Assembly: GCF_036924595.1 (NCBI RefSeq)
Contig: NZ_JAZHRV010000001.1
Location: 7,343,501 to 7,407,500, forward strand
Reading direction: 5' to 3'
From: Bradyrhizobium algeriense
GTDB lineage: Bacteria > Pseudomonadota > Alphaproteobacteria > Rhizobiales > Xanthobacteraceae
Length of the DNA stretch: 64,000 nt
The notes beneath the pieces were generated by a model that saw only the letters and a program-made list of their open reading frames with translations, made no database searches and was not told the origin of the DNA. This document shows positions 19,090 to 28,530 of the stretch, in pieces (position 1 is the first letter of the stretch; every line of letters starts with the position of its first letter). The position numbers were made by a program, and so were the translations under genes.

Positions 19090-19719
19090 ATGTCGGCCGT
19101 AACAGTCAGCGACGAACACGCCGCGTCAACCAAGGCCAAGGTCATTCAGCCGGCCTGGGTGCGGGCGCTGCATTGGACCAACGCCTTCGCGATGGTTTTG
19201 ATGATCATGTCGGGGTGGCAGATCTACAATGCCTCGCCGCTGTTCGATTTCCGCTTCTCCCCGAGCATCACGCTGGGCGGCTGGCTCGGCGGCGCGCTGC
19301 TCTGGCATTTCGCCGCGATGTGGCTGTTGATGGTCAACGGCCTGATCTATCTGACTGTGGGTCTTGCCACCGGCCGCTTCCGCAAGAAGCTGCTGCCGAT
19401 CACGCCGGAGGGCGTGATCTCGGATACCAAGGCGGCGCTTACCGGAAAACTATCACACGACGATCTCACCAAATACAATTATGTGCAAAAATTGCTTTAC
19501 GCCGGAATCATCGTCGTCGGCATCCTCATCGTGCTGTCGGGGCTTGCGATCTGGAAACCTGTCCAGTTGCAATATTTGACGGCGCTGTTCGGCGGCTACG
19601 AGGCCGCCCGCTACGTCCATTTCTTCTGCATGGCTGGCATCGTCGCTTTCATGGTGGTTCATGTCGCGCTCGCGCTTCTGGTGCCGAAGAGCCTGCGCGC
19701 CATGATCATCGGCCGCTAA
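19090..19719 (+). CDS. Cytochrome b561-type membrane subunit
   Basis: The 209-aa protein has four predicted membrane helices. Candidate heme-ligand histidines are in VRALHWTNAFAM, LLWHFAAMW and YVHFFCMAGIVAFMVVHVALA. It is the diheme cytochrome b domain found in Ni-Fe hydrogenase and formate dehydrogenase b subunits. The next gene, 11 bp downstream, is an exported molybdopterin protein, so this is probably the membrane electron partner of that enzyme, an arrangement analogous to MsrPQ (YedYZ). ATG at 19090, behind GGGGAAGAG. Confidence 0.9.
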   Translation: MSAVTVSDEHAASTKAKVIQPAWVRALHWTNAFAMVLMIMSGWQIYNASPLFDFRFSPSITLGGWLGGALLWHFAAMWLLMVNGLIYLTVGLATGRFRKKLLPITPEGVISDTKAALTGKLSHDDLTKYNYVQKLLYAGIIVVGILIVLSGLAIWKPVQLQYLTALFGGYEAARYVHFFCMAGIVAFMVVHVALALLVPKSLRAMIIGR

Positions 19720-19730
19720 TTCAAGGGAGT

Positions 19731-20522
19731 ATGACCATGGGCCGCATGCGCAACCTCCTCATCCCCGGCGTCGACAAGACGCTCCTCATCAGGGACGCGG
19801 TGAAGACGATGCCGGATCTCACGCGCCGGCGCTTTATCTCGGGCGGCGCCAGCCTCGGTGCGCTGACGCTGCTGACGGGTTGCGACGTGACCGACAGTTT
19901 TTCAGCCGAGGAGATGCTGAAGCAGGTCTCGAAGTTCAATGACGGCGTGCAGGCGTTGATCTTCAACCCCCATGCCATGGCGCCGACCTTCCCGGAAAGC
20001 GCCATCACAAAACCGTTCCCGTTCAACGCCTATTACGACCTCGAGGAAGCGCCTACGGTCGACGGCAAGAGCTGGAAGCTCGAGGTGCGCGGTCTGGTCG
20101 AAAACAAGAAGTCCTGGACGCTGGAAGAACTCTATCAATTGCCGCAGGTCAAGCAGGTCACGCGCCACATCTGCGTCGAAGGCTGGAGCGCGATCGGAAG
20201 CTGGACCGGCACGCCGCTGCGCGATTTCCTGAAAGTGATCGGCGCGGATACCCGCGCGAAGTATGTCTGGTTCCAGTGCGCCGACAAGGACGGCTACAAC
20301 TCGCCGCTCGACATGGCGACCGCGCTGCATGCGCAGACCCAGATGACCTTCAAGTTCGGCGACGAGATCCTGCCGCGCGCCTACGGTTTTCCGATGAAGA
20401 TCAGGGTGCCGACCAAGCTCGGCTTCAAGAATCCGAAATACGTGATGTCGATGGAAGTCACCAACGACTACAAGGGCGGCTTCTGGGAAGACCAGGGGTA
20501 TAATTCGTTCAGCGGGAGTTGA
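19731..20522 (+). CDS. Tat-exported molybdopterin-dependent oxidoreductase lipoprotein
   Basis: This 263-aa sulfite-oxidase-fold protein begins with a twin-arginine signal (LTRRRFISGG) running into a lipobox (LLTGC), so it should be Tat-exported and lipid-anchored. The molybdenum-ligand cysteine is in RHICVEGWSAIGSWTG. Only the SUOX Mo-co domain is present, with no dimerisation domain, as in MsrP/YedY. The physiological substrate is unknown. The start is ATG with AGGGAGT. It is co-transcribed with the cytochrome b561 gene. Confidence 0.92.
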   Translation: MTMGRMRNLLIPGVDKTLLIRDAVKTMPDLTRRRFISGGASLGALTLLTGCDVTDSFSAEEMLKQVSKFNDGVQALIFNPHAMAPTFPESAITKPFPFNAYYDLEEAPTVDGKSWKLEVRGLVENKKSWTLEELYQLPQVKQVTRHICVEGWSAIGSWTGTPLRDFLKVIGADTRAKYVWFQCADKDGYNSPLDMATALHAQTQMTFKFGDEILPRAYGFPMKIRVPTKLGFKNPKYVMSMEVTNDYKGGFWEDQGYNSFSGS

Positions 20523-20532
20523 GAGAGCATAG

Positions 20533-20620
20533 GTGGGCCAAGCGCAGCGTGCCCCCTCTCGAGCATGCTGATTGAGGTGGCGCGGCGCAAGCGCGCCTTT
20601 GCCCGACCACGGAGCTGGAC
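20533..20620. repeat. Dispersed repeat, degenerate copy (GTGGGC..GCGCCTTTGCCC family)
   Basis: GTGGGCCAAGCGCAGCGTGC ... GGCGCAAGCGCGCCTTTGCC is a decayed relative of the better copy at 21047-21133. Confidence 0.6.
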
Positions 20621-20678
20621 ATAATCTGTAATGGCATTATTTTATCGTACGACGTGAGGTTGGAATTCGGCGAAAAAT

Positions 20679-21038
20679 ATGAACAGAAAGAAATGGCTGA
20701 TCGTTTCACTCATCAGCATTTCGACGATTTCCGCACTGTTTGAGGCCCTTTTCTATCAGCGCGGCCTCCCTTCAACGCCGGCTACCGCAACTCTTGCAGG
20801 CGTTTTGTCACCGTTTCTGCTCGTCCTGTGGATCGACGCCGATGACAAGGATCATCGGCAAGTGAGACGACCTTTCGATTATGGTTTCCTCGTACTGATA
20901 TTCTTGGTGCCGTATTTGCCTTACTACCTGTGGCGTACGAGAGGTGCAGCCGGACTATTGATGTGCGCTGGTTTCCTTGGCTTGTTCTTGATGGGGTTTC
21001 TCGTTCAGTTGCTGATCTATTGTTTCTATTATTTGTAA
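20679..21038 (+). CDS. Small hypothetical membrane protein
   Basis: The 119-aa protein has about four hydrophobic segments (residues near 8-27, 38-52, 68-84 and 93-117). It contains DADDKDHRQVRRPFDYG in a cytoplasmic-type loop and has an aromatic C-terminus. Its base composition is clearly lower in GC than neighbouring genes, and it is bracketed by two copies of one palindromic repeat, which could mean acquisition by transfer. I recognise no family. Confidence 0.65.
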   Translation: MNRKKWLIVSLISISTISALFEALFYQRGLPSTPATATLAGVLSPFLLVLWIDADDKDHRQVRRPFDYGFLVLIFLVPYLPYYLWRTRGAAGLLMCAGFLGLFLMGFLVQLLIYCFYYL

Positions 21039-21046
21039 GCAGTGCG

Positions 21047-21133
21047 GTAGGGTGGGCAAAGCGAAGCGTGCCCACCATAACAACGCGCAAGATCATGGTG
21101 GGCACGGCGCAAGTGCGCCTTTGCCCACCCTAC
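21047..21133. repeat. Dispersed palindromic repeat (GTAGGGTGGGCAAAG)
   Basis: The arms GTAGGGTGGGCAAAGCGAAG and CGCCTTTGCCCACCCTAC form a near-perfect inverted repeat. The right end covers the stop codon of the MFS transporter gene on the minus strand, so the repeat supplies that stop. Confidence 0.85.
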
Positions 21134-22317
21134 GCCTTCGGCCCGACCTTCCTTTGAAACGCCGACAGCACTGCGCCCAGCGCCAGCATCGCCGCGGATA
21201 CATTCAGCGCAAACGACAGGCTGCCGACCGCGTCCGTGATCGCGCCGACCACGATCGGTCCGAGCGTCTGGCCGATGCCGAATGAAATCGTCAGGGCTGC
21301 AATCGCCGTCGGCCAGGCCTGCGGCGGATAGTTGAAGCGGACGAAAGCGGTGGTGGAGCCGACCACCGCGAAGAAGGCGACGCCGAACACCAGTGCCGAG
21401 ATCGCGAGCAGCCAAACCGAGTGCCCGAAGATCGGCAGCGCCGCGCCGACGGCGTTGGTGCCGAGGATGATGGTGGTGGCGAGTCCGCCGCGGTCGAGCG
21501 CCAGCACGCGCCGCCACACCCATGGGGTCACAAATGCGCTGAGGCCGATCAGGCCCCAGAATGCGCTCTGTGCCAGCGCGCCGCCGCCGGCGTCGCGGAC
21601 ATAGGCGATCATGAAGGTCATGTAGGCGATGTAGCCGGCGCCGAACAGGAAGTAGCCGATCAGATAGACCAGCACCGGCCGGATGGAGAATTTGGCCGGC
21701 GCCGCGCTGTCGATCGCAGCACCGCTGCCGAGCGGCGCCAGCAACAGCGGCAGGATCAGGACGGCGCAGAGCAGCGTCATGGCCCACCACACGATCCACC
21801 ACGATCCGGGCCCAAAGCCCTGCAGCACGAAAGGCGCGATCAGCCCCGATGAGATAATGCCGAGCCCCGGCCCGGCATAATACAGGCTGAGCAGGAAGTT
21901 GGCGCGTTCGGGGCGCGTTTGCGCGATCGTGGCGGCCAGTGCCGCGCCGCCGACGAACCCGCCCGCGGCGCCGACACCCGCCAGTAATCGCGCAAAGCTC
22001 AGCACGAAAAAATTGCCGGAGACGGCGCATAGCGTCAGCGAGGCGATGGCGGCAAGCGTTCCCCAGCGGACGGTTTGCGGCAGCCCGAAGCGCCGAATCA
22101 TCCGTGAGGCAAGCAACGCGCCCGCCAGGTAACCGACGGCGTTGATCGTGTTCATGAAGCCGGCCGCGGAATAGGACCACCCGAGCGCGTCGCGCATGTC
22201 GGGCAGCACCAGCGCGTAGGCGAAGCGGCCGATTCCGAGACCGATCGTTGGCGCAAGCGATAGAATGAGGATCAGCCACGCAGGGTGCGCGTAGATGTGT
22301 TGGTCGGGGGCTTTCAC
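21130..22317 (-). CDS. YbfB/YjiJ-type MFS transporter
   Basis: The 395-aa permease has 12 predicted membrane helices. The N-terminus LAPTIGLGIGRFAYALVLPDMRDALGWSY and the interior RLLAGVGAAGGFVGGAALA fit the MFS_4 (YbfB/YjiJ) group, whose substrates are unknown. The frame is open far upstream, but that extension overlaps the next transporter antiparallel to its real reading. GTG 22317 with GGAG upstream is the sensible start. It lies in tandem with a DMT permease, 92 bp apart. Confidence 0.88.
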   Translation of the reverse strand: MKAPDQHIYAHPAWLILILSLAPTIGLGIGRFAYALVLPDMRDALGWSYSAAGFMNTINAVGYLAGALLASRMIRRFGLPQTVRWGTLAAIASLTLCAVSGNFFVLSFARLLAGVGAAGGFVGGAALAATIAQTRPERANFLLSLYYAGPGLGIISSGLIAPFVLQGFGPGSWWIVWWAMTLLCAVLILPLLLAPLGSGAAIDSAAPAKFSIRPVLVYLIGYFLFGAGYIAYMTFMIAYVRDAGGGALAQSAFWGLIGLSAFVTPWVWRRVLALDRGGLATTIILGTNAVGAALPIFGHSVWLLAISALVFGVAFFAVVGSTTAFVRFNYPPQAWPTAIAALTISFGIGQTLGPIVVGAITDAVGSLSFALNVSAAMLALGAVLSAFQRKVGPKA

Positions 22318-22409
22318 AAAATTCTCCGGCGGCGGCCATTCTGGCAGGCAAAGCGGCCGTTGCACAGCGGCACGGGGAGCAACGGTGTCTTGCCAATCCC
22401 GCAACGGGA

Positions 22410-23273
22410 TCAGCCAATCAGCACCAGGGCTACGCCGAGCACCGTCAGTGCAGATCCCGCCACGATGCGTGCGGTGATCTCGATGTGCTTGAGCAGCATC
22501 GCGCTCAGCGCCACCGTGACCAGCGGATAGATCGCGGCCAGCGGCGCCACCAGCGTGATCGGACCGTTGCGGACCGCGGCGAACAGCGTCAGCGCGCTGA
22601 GGCCGTTGCTGATCCCCGTCATCGCAAACCAAAAGAGACCGGCACGCGGCGCCTGCACCAGAAAGCTGCCCTTGCGGACGCGCTGCACCGTCAGCACCAC
22701 CAGCGAGGACATGACGTAGCCGATCAGGCAGGCCCAGAGCGGACTTGGCCAGACCGCAAGCCCGAGCTTGACGATCGGCGGCACGACGCCGCGGATCAGC
22801 GCGCTGCACAGCGGCAACAGCAGCGCCCAGCTTCGCCAATGGCCGAGGTCGCGCGGGCGGGTCACGGTGATGATCGCAGCCCCGGCGACCGCCACGACGA
22901 GGCCGAGGAGTTGCGGCGGATGCAGCGGCTCGTGCAGCAGGATCACCGCCGTTGCCACCGCAAACAGCGGCGCGAGGTTGCCGAGGGTGGAGGTGATCAC
23001 GGGCCCGAGCGACCGGTTCGAAGCAAAGGTCAGCAGCGTCAGCGAAGCCGGGAAGAACAGGCCGATGGCGATGAAAATGGGCAGGCCGTGCCAAACCACC
23101 GGCTCGTCCTGGAGGATCAGCGGCGACAGCAGCAGGAACAGCACCGTGAAGGAGGGGACGCTAATCGCGGCCCCCGACAGCGGCTCGACGGTCCGCAAGC
23201 CGAGCTGTGCCAGGACGACCCCGGCGCCCAGGAAGAAGGCCGAGGCGAAGGCGTAAATGATGGCTGATGTCAT
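22410..23273 (-). CDS. EamA/DMT-superfamily transporter
   Basis: This 287-aa protein has ten hydrophobic segments arranged as two EamA repeats, each ending in a TFxxxNRxLGPVITSTLGNLAPLF or GPITLVAPLAAIYPLVTVAL-type motif. DMT exporters move metabolites or amino acids outward; the substrate cannot be read. The frame opens 27 codons earlier, but the ATG at 23273 begins the first helix directly and is preferred. Probably transcribed together with the downstream MFS gene. Confidence 0.87.
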   Translation of the reverse strand: MTSAIIYAFASAFFLGAGVVLAQLGLRTVEPLSGAAISVPSFTVLFLLLSPLILQDEPVVWHGLPIFIAIGLFFPASLTLLTFASNRSLGPVITSTLGNLAPLFAVATAVILLHEPLHPPQLLGLVVAVAGAAIITVTRPRDLGHWRSWALLLPLCSALIRGVVPPIVKLGLAVWPSPLWACLIGYVMSSLVVLTVQRVRKGSFLVQAPRAGLFWFAMTGISNGLSALTLFAAVRNGPITLVAPLAAIYPLVTVALSAMLLKHIEITARIVAGSALTVLGVALVLIG

Positions 23274-23400
23274 GAGGTCCGTCTGGGTGCCTTCTTGAGG
23301 GGGCGCGGGTTGCTCGTTCCCTGCCTTTTTGGCCTGCCTGCGATGCCTTGCCAATCCGCTTCCGGCGTTTTAGCACTCCGCCCGGAATTCACATTTTCCG

Positions 23401-23506
23401 TCATGCCCGGCCTTGTGCCGGGCATCCACGTCTTACTGCCAACGCAAACGGGACGTGGATGGCCGGGACATTTGGGCGAAGACGCGCTTCGCGCTTTTGC
23501 CCGGCA
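23401..23506. repeat. Dispersed repeat upstream of leuB
   Basis: CGTCATGCCCGGCCTTGTGC...CATCCACGTCTT is answered by GACGTGGATGGCCGGGACA, followed by a small hairpin GCGAAGACGCGCTTCGC. It ends 24 bp before the leuB start, within its leader. Confidence 0.7.
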
Positions 23507-23529
23507 TTGACGAACTGGAGGTAAACGAC

Positions 23530-24642
23530 ATGGCGACCCATAAACTGCTGCTTCTCCCCGGCGACGGCATCGGCCCCGAAGTGATGGCCGAGGTGCAACG
23601 CCTGATCGACTGGCTGAACAAGCAGGGCATCGCGTCATTCGAGACCGAGCAGGGTCTGGTCGGCGGCTCGGCCTATGACGCACATAAGGTGTCGATCTCG
23701 GAAGGTGACATGGCCAAGGCTGTGGCTGCGGACGCCATCATCTTCGGCGCCGTCGGCGGGCCGAAGTGGGACAGCGTGCCCTACGAGGTGCGCCCCGAGG
23801 CGGGTCTCCTGCGGCTGCGCAAGGATCTCGGCCTGTTCGCCAATTTGCGCCCTGCGGTGTGTTACCCGGCGCTGGCGGATGCCTCCAGCCTTAAGCGCGA
23901 GGCGGTCGAAGGCCTCGACATCATGATCGTGCGCGAACTCACCGGCGGCGTCTATTTCGGCGAGCCGAAGACGATCACTGATCTGGGCAACGGCCAGAAG
24001 CGCGCCGTCGACACGCAAGTCTACGACACCTATGAAATCGAGCGCATCGGCCGCGTCGCCTTCGATCTGGCGCGCAAGCGCCGCAACATGGTGACCTCGA
24101 TGGAAAAGCGCAACGTCATGAAGTCGGGCGTGCTTTGGAACGAGGTCATGACGGCGGTGCATGGGCGCGAATACAAGGACGTGACGCTGGAACATCAGCT
24201 CGCCGATTCCGGCGGCATGATGCTGGTGAAGGCGCCGAAACAGTTCGACGTCATTGTAACCGACAATCTGTTCGGCGACATGCTGTCAGACATCGCGGCG
24301 ATGCTGACCGGTTCGCTCGGCATGCTGCCCTCGGCCTCGCTCGGCGAGGTCGATGCCAAGACCAAAAAGCGCCGCTCGCTGTTCGAGCCGGTGCACGGCT
24401 CGGCGCCCGATATCGCAGGCCAAGGCCTCGCCAATCCGATCGCGATGATCTCCTCGTTCGGCATGGCGCTGCGCTATTCCTTCGACATGGGCGCGCTGGC
24501 CGACAAGGTCGATGCGGCGATTGCAGCCGTGCTCGCCAGCGGACTGCGTACCGCTGATATCAAGTCTGAGGGCACGACGGCGGCCTCAACCACGCAGATG
24601 GGCGAGGCGATTTTGAAGGAATTGCAGAAGCTGCACAGCTAG
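23530..24642 (+). CDS. leuB: 3-isopropylmalate dehydrogenase
   Basis: The 370-aa enzyme catalyses the oxidative decarboxylation step of leucine synthesis. Seen motifs: [11 protein letters not shown] at the N-terminus, [12 protein letters not shown], the substrate/metal site [17 protein letters not shown], and [18 protein letters not shown] for NAD. The length is typical. The ATG has GGAGG 8 nt upstream. leuD lies at 31.7 kb and leuC at 35.4 kb, so the leucine genes are near each other but not in one operon. Confidence 0.97.
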   Translation: MATHKLLLLPGDGIGPEVMAEVQRLIDWLNKQGIASFETEQGLVGGSAYDAHKVSISEGDMAKAVAADAIIFGAVGGPKWDSVPYEVRPEAGLLRLRKDLGLFANLRPAVCYPALADASSLKREAVEGLDIMIVRELTGGVYFGEPKTITDLGNGQKRAVDTQVYDTYEIERIGRVAFDLARKRRNMVTSMEKRNVMKSGVLWNEVMTAVHGREYKDVTLEHQLADSGGMMLVKAPKQFDVIVTDNLFGDMLSDIAAMLTGSLGMLPSASLGEVDAKTKKRRSLFEPVHGSAPDIAGQGLANPIAMISSFGMALRYSFDMGALADKVDAAIAAVLASGLRTADIKSEGTTAASTTQMGEAILKELQKLHS

Positions 24643-24668
24643 AGTCGTAGCCCGGATGGAGCAGTCTG

Positions 24669-25313
24669 ATGGACACCTCGCATCGCCCCAAGCTGGCGGA
24701 AACAATTGTCCATGAAACGGTGCGGCTGCGTGAGGCGCAGATCGGCCGGCGTTGCGAAGTCCTGTGCAACACGCGCATCGAATATTCCTCGCTCGGCGAC
24801 TACTCCTATCTCGGGGAGAATTGCGAGGTCGCCGACGCCGTGATCGGGAAGTTCACGGCGATCGCCAATTCGGTCCGGATCGGTGCGCCGAACCATCCGA
24901 TGGATCGGCCATCGCAGCATCGCTTCACCTATTGCCCGGAATATTACGAGGCGACGGCCAGCCGCGACCGCGACTTCTTTGCAGAGCGCCGCGGCGACCG
25001 GGTGATCGTCGGCAACGATTGCTGGATCGGCCATGCCGCCATCCTGCTGCCGGGCGTGACGGTCGGCGACGGTGCGGTCATTGCTGCGGGCGCCGTCGTC
25101 AGCCGCAGCGTGCCGCCCTATACGATCGTCGGCGGCGTTCCCGCGCGAGCGATCCGCAAGCGCTTTCCGGATGCGGTTGCCGAAAGCCTGCGCCGCATCG
25201 CCTGGTGGGACTGGCCGGATGAGATCATCTTCGAGCGCCTGGGCGATTTCCGCTCCGAGGCGATCGAACAATTTTGCGAGCGGTATGACCCGGCTCTGCC
25301 TCCGAGCAGGTAG
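24669..25313 (+). CDS. Hexapeptide-repeat acyltransferase, phosphonate-metabolism type
   Basis: This 214-aa left-handed beta-helix protein has hexapeptide turns ([23 protein letters not shown]) and the xenobiotic-acetyltransferase loop [14 protein letters not shown] with the likely catalytic His. [33 protein letters not shown] and a C-terminal helical cap ([18 protein letters not shown]) follow. The cap and loop fit the transferase family found with phn genes. No phn gene is present here, so the substrate is open. It follows leuB by 26 bp. Confidence 0.87.
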   Translation: MDTSHRPKLAETIVHETVRLREAQIGRRCEVLCNTRIEYSSLGDYSYLGENCEVADAVIGKFTAIANSVRIGAPNHPMDRPSQHRFTYCPEYYEATASRDRDFFAERRGDRVIVGNDCWIGHAAILLPGVTVGDGAVIAAGAVVSRSVPPYTIVGGVPARAIRKRFPDAVAESLRRIAWWDWPDEIIFERLGDFRSEAIEQFCERYDPALPPSR

Positions 25314-25526
25314 ATCGAAGGGGCGGAATCGGCGAGCGCGAACTCGCTGTCGTCCCGGCCCGTAAACGCAACTGCGCACCAGGGCGCGTGCTCATAAAGC
25401 GAATGTCGGCACTCGCGGCCCAGCGGATCCTAAAAAATAAGTTATAGCGTTACCGCTCGTGACCCAGAACGGCCCTCAGGCCATAACGCCACCATCACGG
25501 TGCGCGCGTGTATCTCGGCGTGCTAT

Positions 25527-25793
25527 TCAGTACCACGCCGAAATATATATCTCTTGATTTCCATAGCGTATCACCGGCGCTACGGGCGGGCCGTATGGAT
25601 CGACCCGGTCGTCCTGAGGGCGGTACCGATATCGTGGAACGATATTATAATCCCAGTAAGGCGTTGTCGTTACCACGGGTACCCTGACGAGTTCACGAAC
25701 GACTTTGGCCTTCCGCGCATGCGCTGCAGCACTGAACGTCCCCAGGTTACACAGGATCAGGGCCGTTCCGAGAGCTACGGTCATTATCCTCAT
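25527..25793 (-). CDS. Small secreted Tyr/Pro-rich hypothetical protein
   Basis: 88 aa with a signal peptide (cleavage near HA-RK, residue 23) and a mature part containing YWDYNIVPRYRYRPQDDRVDPYGPPV. The ATG is preceded by AGGAGG at good spacing, which supports translation. No family is recognised; it is one of several small exported proteins rich in aromatic and charged residues in this window. The 213-bp gap between it and the hexapeptide gene holds nothing recognised. Confidence 0.75.
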   Translation of the reverse strand: MRIMTVALGTALILCNLGTFSAAAHARKAKVVRELVRVPVVTTTPYWDYNIVPRYRYRPQDDRVDPYGPPVAPVIRYGNQEIYISAWY

Positions 25794-25943
25794 GCCTCGA
25801 CCTCCTTGCCGCAGATGCAAATTAACAAGCACCTGCTCATAACCGTTCCGGGTGATTAAAGGCGACGACGCGCCCTGACTGGGCCGCGGGTTTATGAGTA
25901 CACATCCTGGTTCGAGACGACGCGGGATTGCTCTTCCGCTAAA

Positions 25944-26327
25944 TCAATACAGCGGGAATTGGGTCGGCTGGCCGCCCAAATCTGACGGTGGATTGAGCGG
26001 CTGGCGGTCGATCGGGCGATTCAGGTTTTCGCGCGCGAACGTTGGGTACCCGTATGGCGACGGGAAGGCGTAGTCCAGGAACTTGCGGTCGCCTGGCAGC
26101 ACCTCGGTGCCGGCATCGAGCCATGAGCGCGTAGTGACGAAGACGCGGGTGCGCGGGCCCTGCTGGTAGGAACGGTTGGGACCGTTCGCCCCGTAATAAG
26201 GGCGGCCGTCCCGGTCATATCGCTGCTGCTTGGACTGGGCGTTGGCGGAAGCCGAGCCAATCGCGACGAGGGCAGCCGCGGCAAGCAACATCGCGAGCTT
26301 GCTCGCAGCGGGGAATTTTCGGGTCAT
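25944..26327 (-). CDS. Secreted hypothetical protein
   Basis: 127 aa with a clear signal peptide (ANA-QS, residue 29) and a mature region containing RYDRDGRPYYGANGPNRSYQQGPRTRVFVTTRSWLDAGTEVLPGDR. The ATG has GAGGA upstream. No known domain is seen. The LDAGTEVLPGDRKFLDY portion has the look of a family conserved in Bradyrhizobium; the function is unknown. Confidence 0.78.
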   Translation of the reverse strand: MTRKFPAASKLAMLLAAAALVAIGSASANAQSKQQRYDRDGRPYYGANGPNRSYQQGPRTRVFVTTRSWLDAGTEVLPGDRKFLDYAFPSPYGYPTFARENLNRPIDRQPLNPPSDLGGQPTQFPLY

Positions 26328-26545
26328 TGCATCCTCGTCATTGTCCGCCCTTACAGGTTGGCGGATCGTCAGATCTGATTACAGACATTGTAGCCATGGC
26401 GGGACCATCGTCGCTAGGTCAATTGCGCCACACCGCGCCGGAATAATGCGGCGCGAAGCGAAAAAGTTTCATGAAAACCAGTGTCTTGGCTGCTTGTTGC
26501 CACAATTGTGAGGGGCCGCGGAAGCAGACCCCGCCAAACGCCGGA

Positions 26546-27349
26546 TTACAGGGCGCCGCGCAAATGCGGGTTATCGGCGCCCGTCACCCAATCCGCTGAC
26601 AGGAGCGGCGCGCCCGATGTCGCGCAATCGCTGCGCCTCACTTCTGCATGGGCGAACAATTCCGTCAGTTTTGCATCGTTTCCGGCCGTCAGCAGAATCA
26701 ACCGGTTCAGCACGCAGCCGATCGCGGTGCGGCGGGCCGGCAAATCCTCGCCCAGGCATGACCAGCCGGAGAGACGGAATTTCGGCTCATCGACATGCCT
26801 ATAAAACCGGAGGCAGGCGCGGGCGGCCTCGGTGCCGCCGACCCGGCGAAACAGAGTGACGGGGCCGAACTTGCTGTCGACGATTCCGGCCGCCTCCAAC
26901 TCGCGCGTACCCGCCGGGTCCATCCTTGCGGCAAGGTAGCCGGCCGCCGAGCCGACCTGATCGATTTCTTCACCCGGACGATAGATTTCGAGCTCGGCGA
27001 CCGGCGTGCCGCCGATGCCGCTCCAGCGGAACACGTCCTTGCGACCACCCTCGGGATGCCGAAAAACTTCGTAAGTCTCTGTCTTGCCTGGAAAAATGAG
27101 CTGGCTTACCGCGAACGCAGGCGCTGTGCGTCCGGCCTGGCTCCAGGTTTTCGGCGACGTCTCAATCGCCGTCACATCGGGCAAATGGTGCCATAGCGCG
27201 GTACCGCAAATGGCCATCAGCGCCAGCGTCATCAGATAGGCGCAGAGCCGTGCCAGCGTGCCGCAGACCTCGTCAACGAAGCTTGCCAGCGCCGGGTGAA
27301 TTCTCGTCGTATAAGGGGAATTGGCCGAACCGGCCGGAAACGAATGCAT
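26546..27349 (-). CDS. Hypothetical membrane-anchored protein
   Basis: The product is about 267 aa with one transmembrane helix near residues 33-55 (LARLCAYLMTLALMAICGTALW). A large presumably periplasmic domain follows, containing CLRFYRHVDEPKFRLSGWSCLGED and several cysteines that could pair. No known domain is recognised. ATG 27349 is preferred to a TTG eight codons upstream. It is divergent from asd, with 117 bp between. Confidence 0.78.
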   Translation of the reverse strand: MHSFPAGSANSPYTTRIHPALASFVDEVCGTLARLCAYLMTLALMAICGTALWHHLPDVTAIETSPKTWSQAGRTAPAFAVSQLIFPGKTETYEVFRHPEGGRKDVFRWSGIGGTPVAELEIYRPGEEIDQVGSAAGYLAARMDPAGTRELEAAGIVDSKFGPVTLFRRVGGTEAARACLRFYRHVDEPKFRLSGWSCLGEDLPARRTAIGCVLNRLILLTAGNDAKLTELFAHAEVRRSDCATSGAPLLSADWVTGADNPHLRGAL

Positions 27350-27466
27350 CAAACGCCCAAACACAGCCGTCAAACGTTGTCATATCGGTGTTTCTCGCAT
27401 AGAAGCGCTGCCTTCTCCCTTTCCGCTTGACGCGGCGGGGCGGCATTTTTCCTCGGAGAGTGAACG

Positions 27467-28501
27467 ATGGGTTACAAAGTCGCTGTCGTCGGTGCGACCG
27501 GCAATGTCGGGCGCGAAATGCTCAATATTCTCGACGAGCGCAAATTCCCCGCCGACGAGGTCGTGGTGCTGGCCTCGCGCCGCAGCGTCGGCGTCGAAGT
27601 GTCCTATGGTGACCGCACCCTGAAGGTCAAAGCGCTCGAGCACTATGACTTCTCCGATGTCGATATCTGCCTGATGTCGGCCGGCGGTTCGGTGTCGAAG
27701 GAATGGTCGCCGAAGATCGGCGCTGCCGGTGCGGTGGTGATCGACAACTCATCCGCCTTTCGGATGGATCCGGACGTGCCGCTGATCGTTCCGGAAGTGA
27801 ACGCGGATGCGACCGCGGGCTTTGCCAAGAAGAACATCATCGCCAACCCGAACTGCTCGACCGCGCAGCTCGTGGTCGCGCTGAAGCCGCTGCACGACAA
27901 GGCCACCATCAAGCGCGTCGTGGTTTCGACCTATCAATCGGTCTCGGGCGCCGGCAAGGACGCGATGGACGAGCTGTTTTCGCAGACCAAGGCCGTCTAC
28001 ACCAACAGCGAACTCATCAACAAGAAGTTCCCCAAGCGCATCGCCTTCAACGTCATCCCGCACATCGACGTCTTCATGGAGGACGGCTACACCAAGGAAG
28101 AGTGGAAGATGATGATGGAGACCAAGAAGATTCTTGATCCCAAAATCAGGCTGACCGCCACCTGCGTGCGCGTGCCGGTGTTTGTCGGCCATTCCGAGGC
28201 CGTCAACATCGAGTTCGAGAATCCGATCACGGCTGATGAGGCGCGCAACATCCTGCGCAATGCGCCGGGTTGCCTGGTGATCGACAAGCAGGAGCCCGGC
28301 GGTTACGTCACGCCCTACGAGGCGGCCGGCGAAGACGCGACCTATATCAGCCGCATCCGCGAGGACGCCACGGTGGAAAACGGCCTGGTGCTGTGGTGCG
28401 TCTCCGACAATCTGCGCAAGGGCGCGGCGCTGAACGCCGTGCAGATCGCCGAATGCCTGATCAACCGCAAGCTGATCACCGCGAAGAAGAAGGCGGCGTG
28501 A
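27467..28501 (+). CDS. asd: Aspartate-semialdehyde dehydrogenase
   Basis: The 344-aa enzyme makes aspartate semialdehyde from aspartyl phosphate with NADPH, feeding lysine/DAP, threonine and methionine synthesis. Seen: VGATGNVGREML nucleotide motif, the catalytic cysteine in NPNCSTAQLV, SVSGAGKDAMDEL, and RVPVFVGHSEAVNIEFE near the active-site His. The ATG has GGAGAG. dapF, which acts later in the DAP branch, is at 54 kb. Confidence 0.97.
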   Translation: MGYKVAVVGATGNVGREMLNILDERKFPADEVVVLASRRSVGVEVSYGDRTLKVKALEHYDFSDVDICLMSAGGSVSKEWSPKIGAAGAVVIDNSSAFRMDPDVPLIVPEVNADATAGFAKKNIIANPNCSTAQLVVALKPLHDKATIKRVVVSTYQSVSGAGKDAMDELFSQTKAVYTNSELINKKFPKRIAFNVIPHIDVFMEDGYTKEEWKMMMETKKILDPKIRLTATCVRVPVFVGHSEAVNIEFENPITADEARNILRNAPGCLVIDKQEPGGYVTPYEAAGEDATYISRIREDATVENGLVLWCVSDNLRKGAALNAVQIAECLINRKLITAKKKAA

Positions 28502-28530
28502 GTTAAGCGCGTCGAGGAGCCGGGATTGTC

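Noticed and set aside
21130..23094. Single 654-codon minus-strand gene covering both the MFS and part of the DMT region
   Set aside because: The upstream third is an off-frame reading of the DMT gene; the MFS homology begins at the GTG at 22317, which has its own ribosome binding site.
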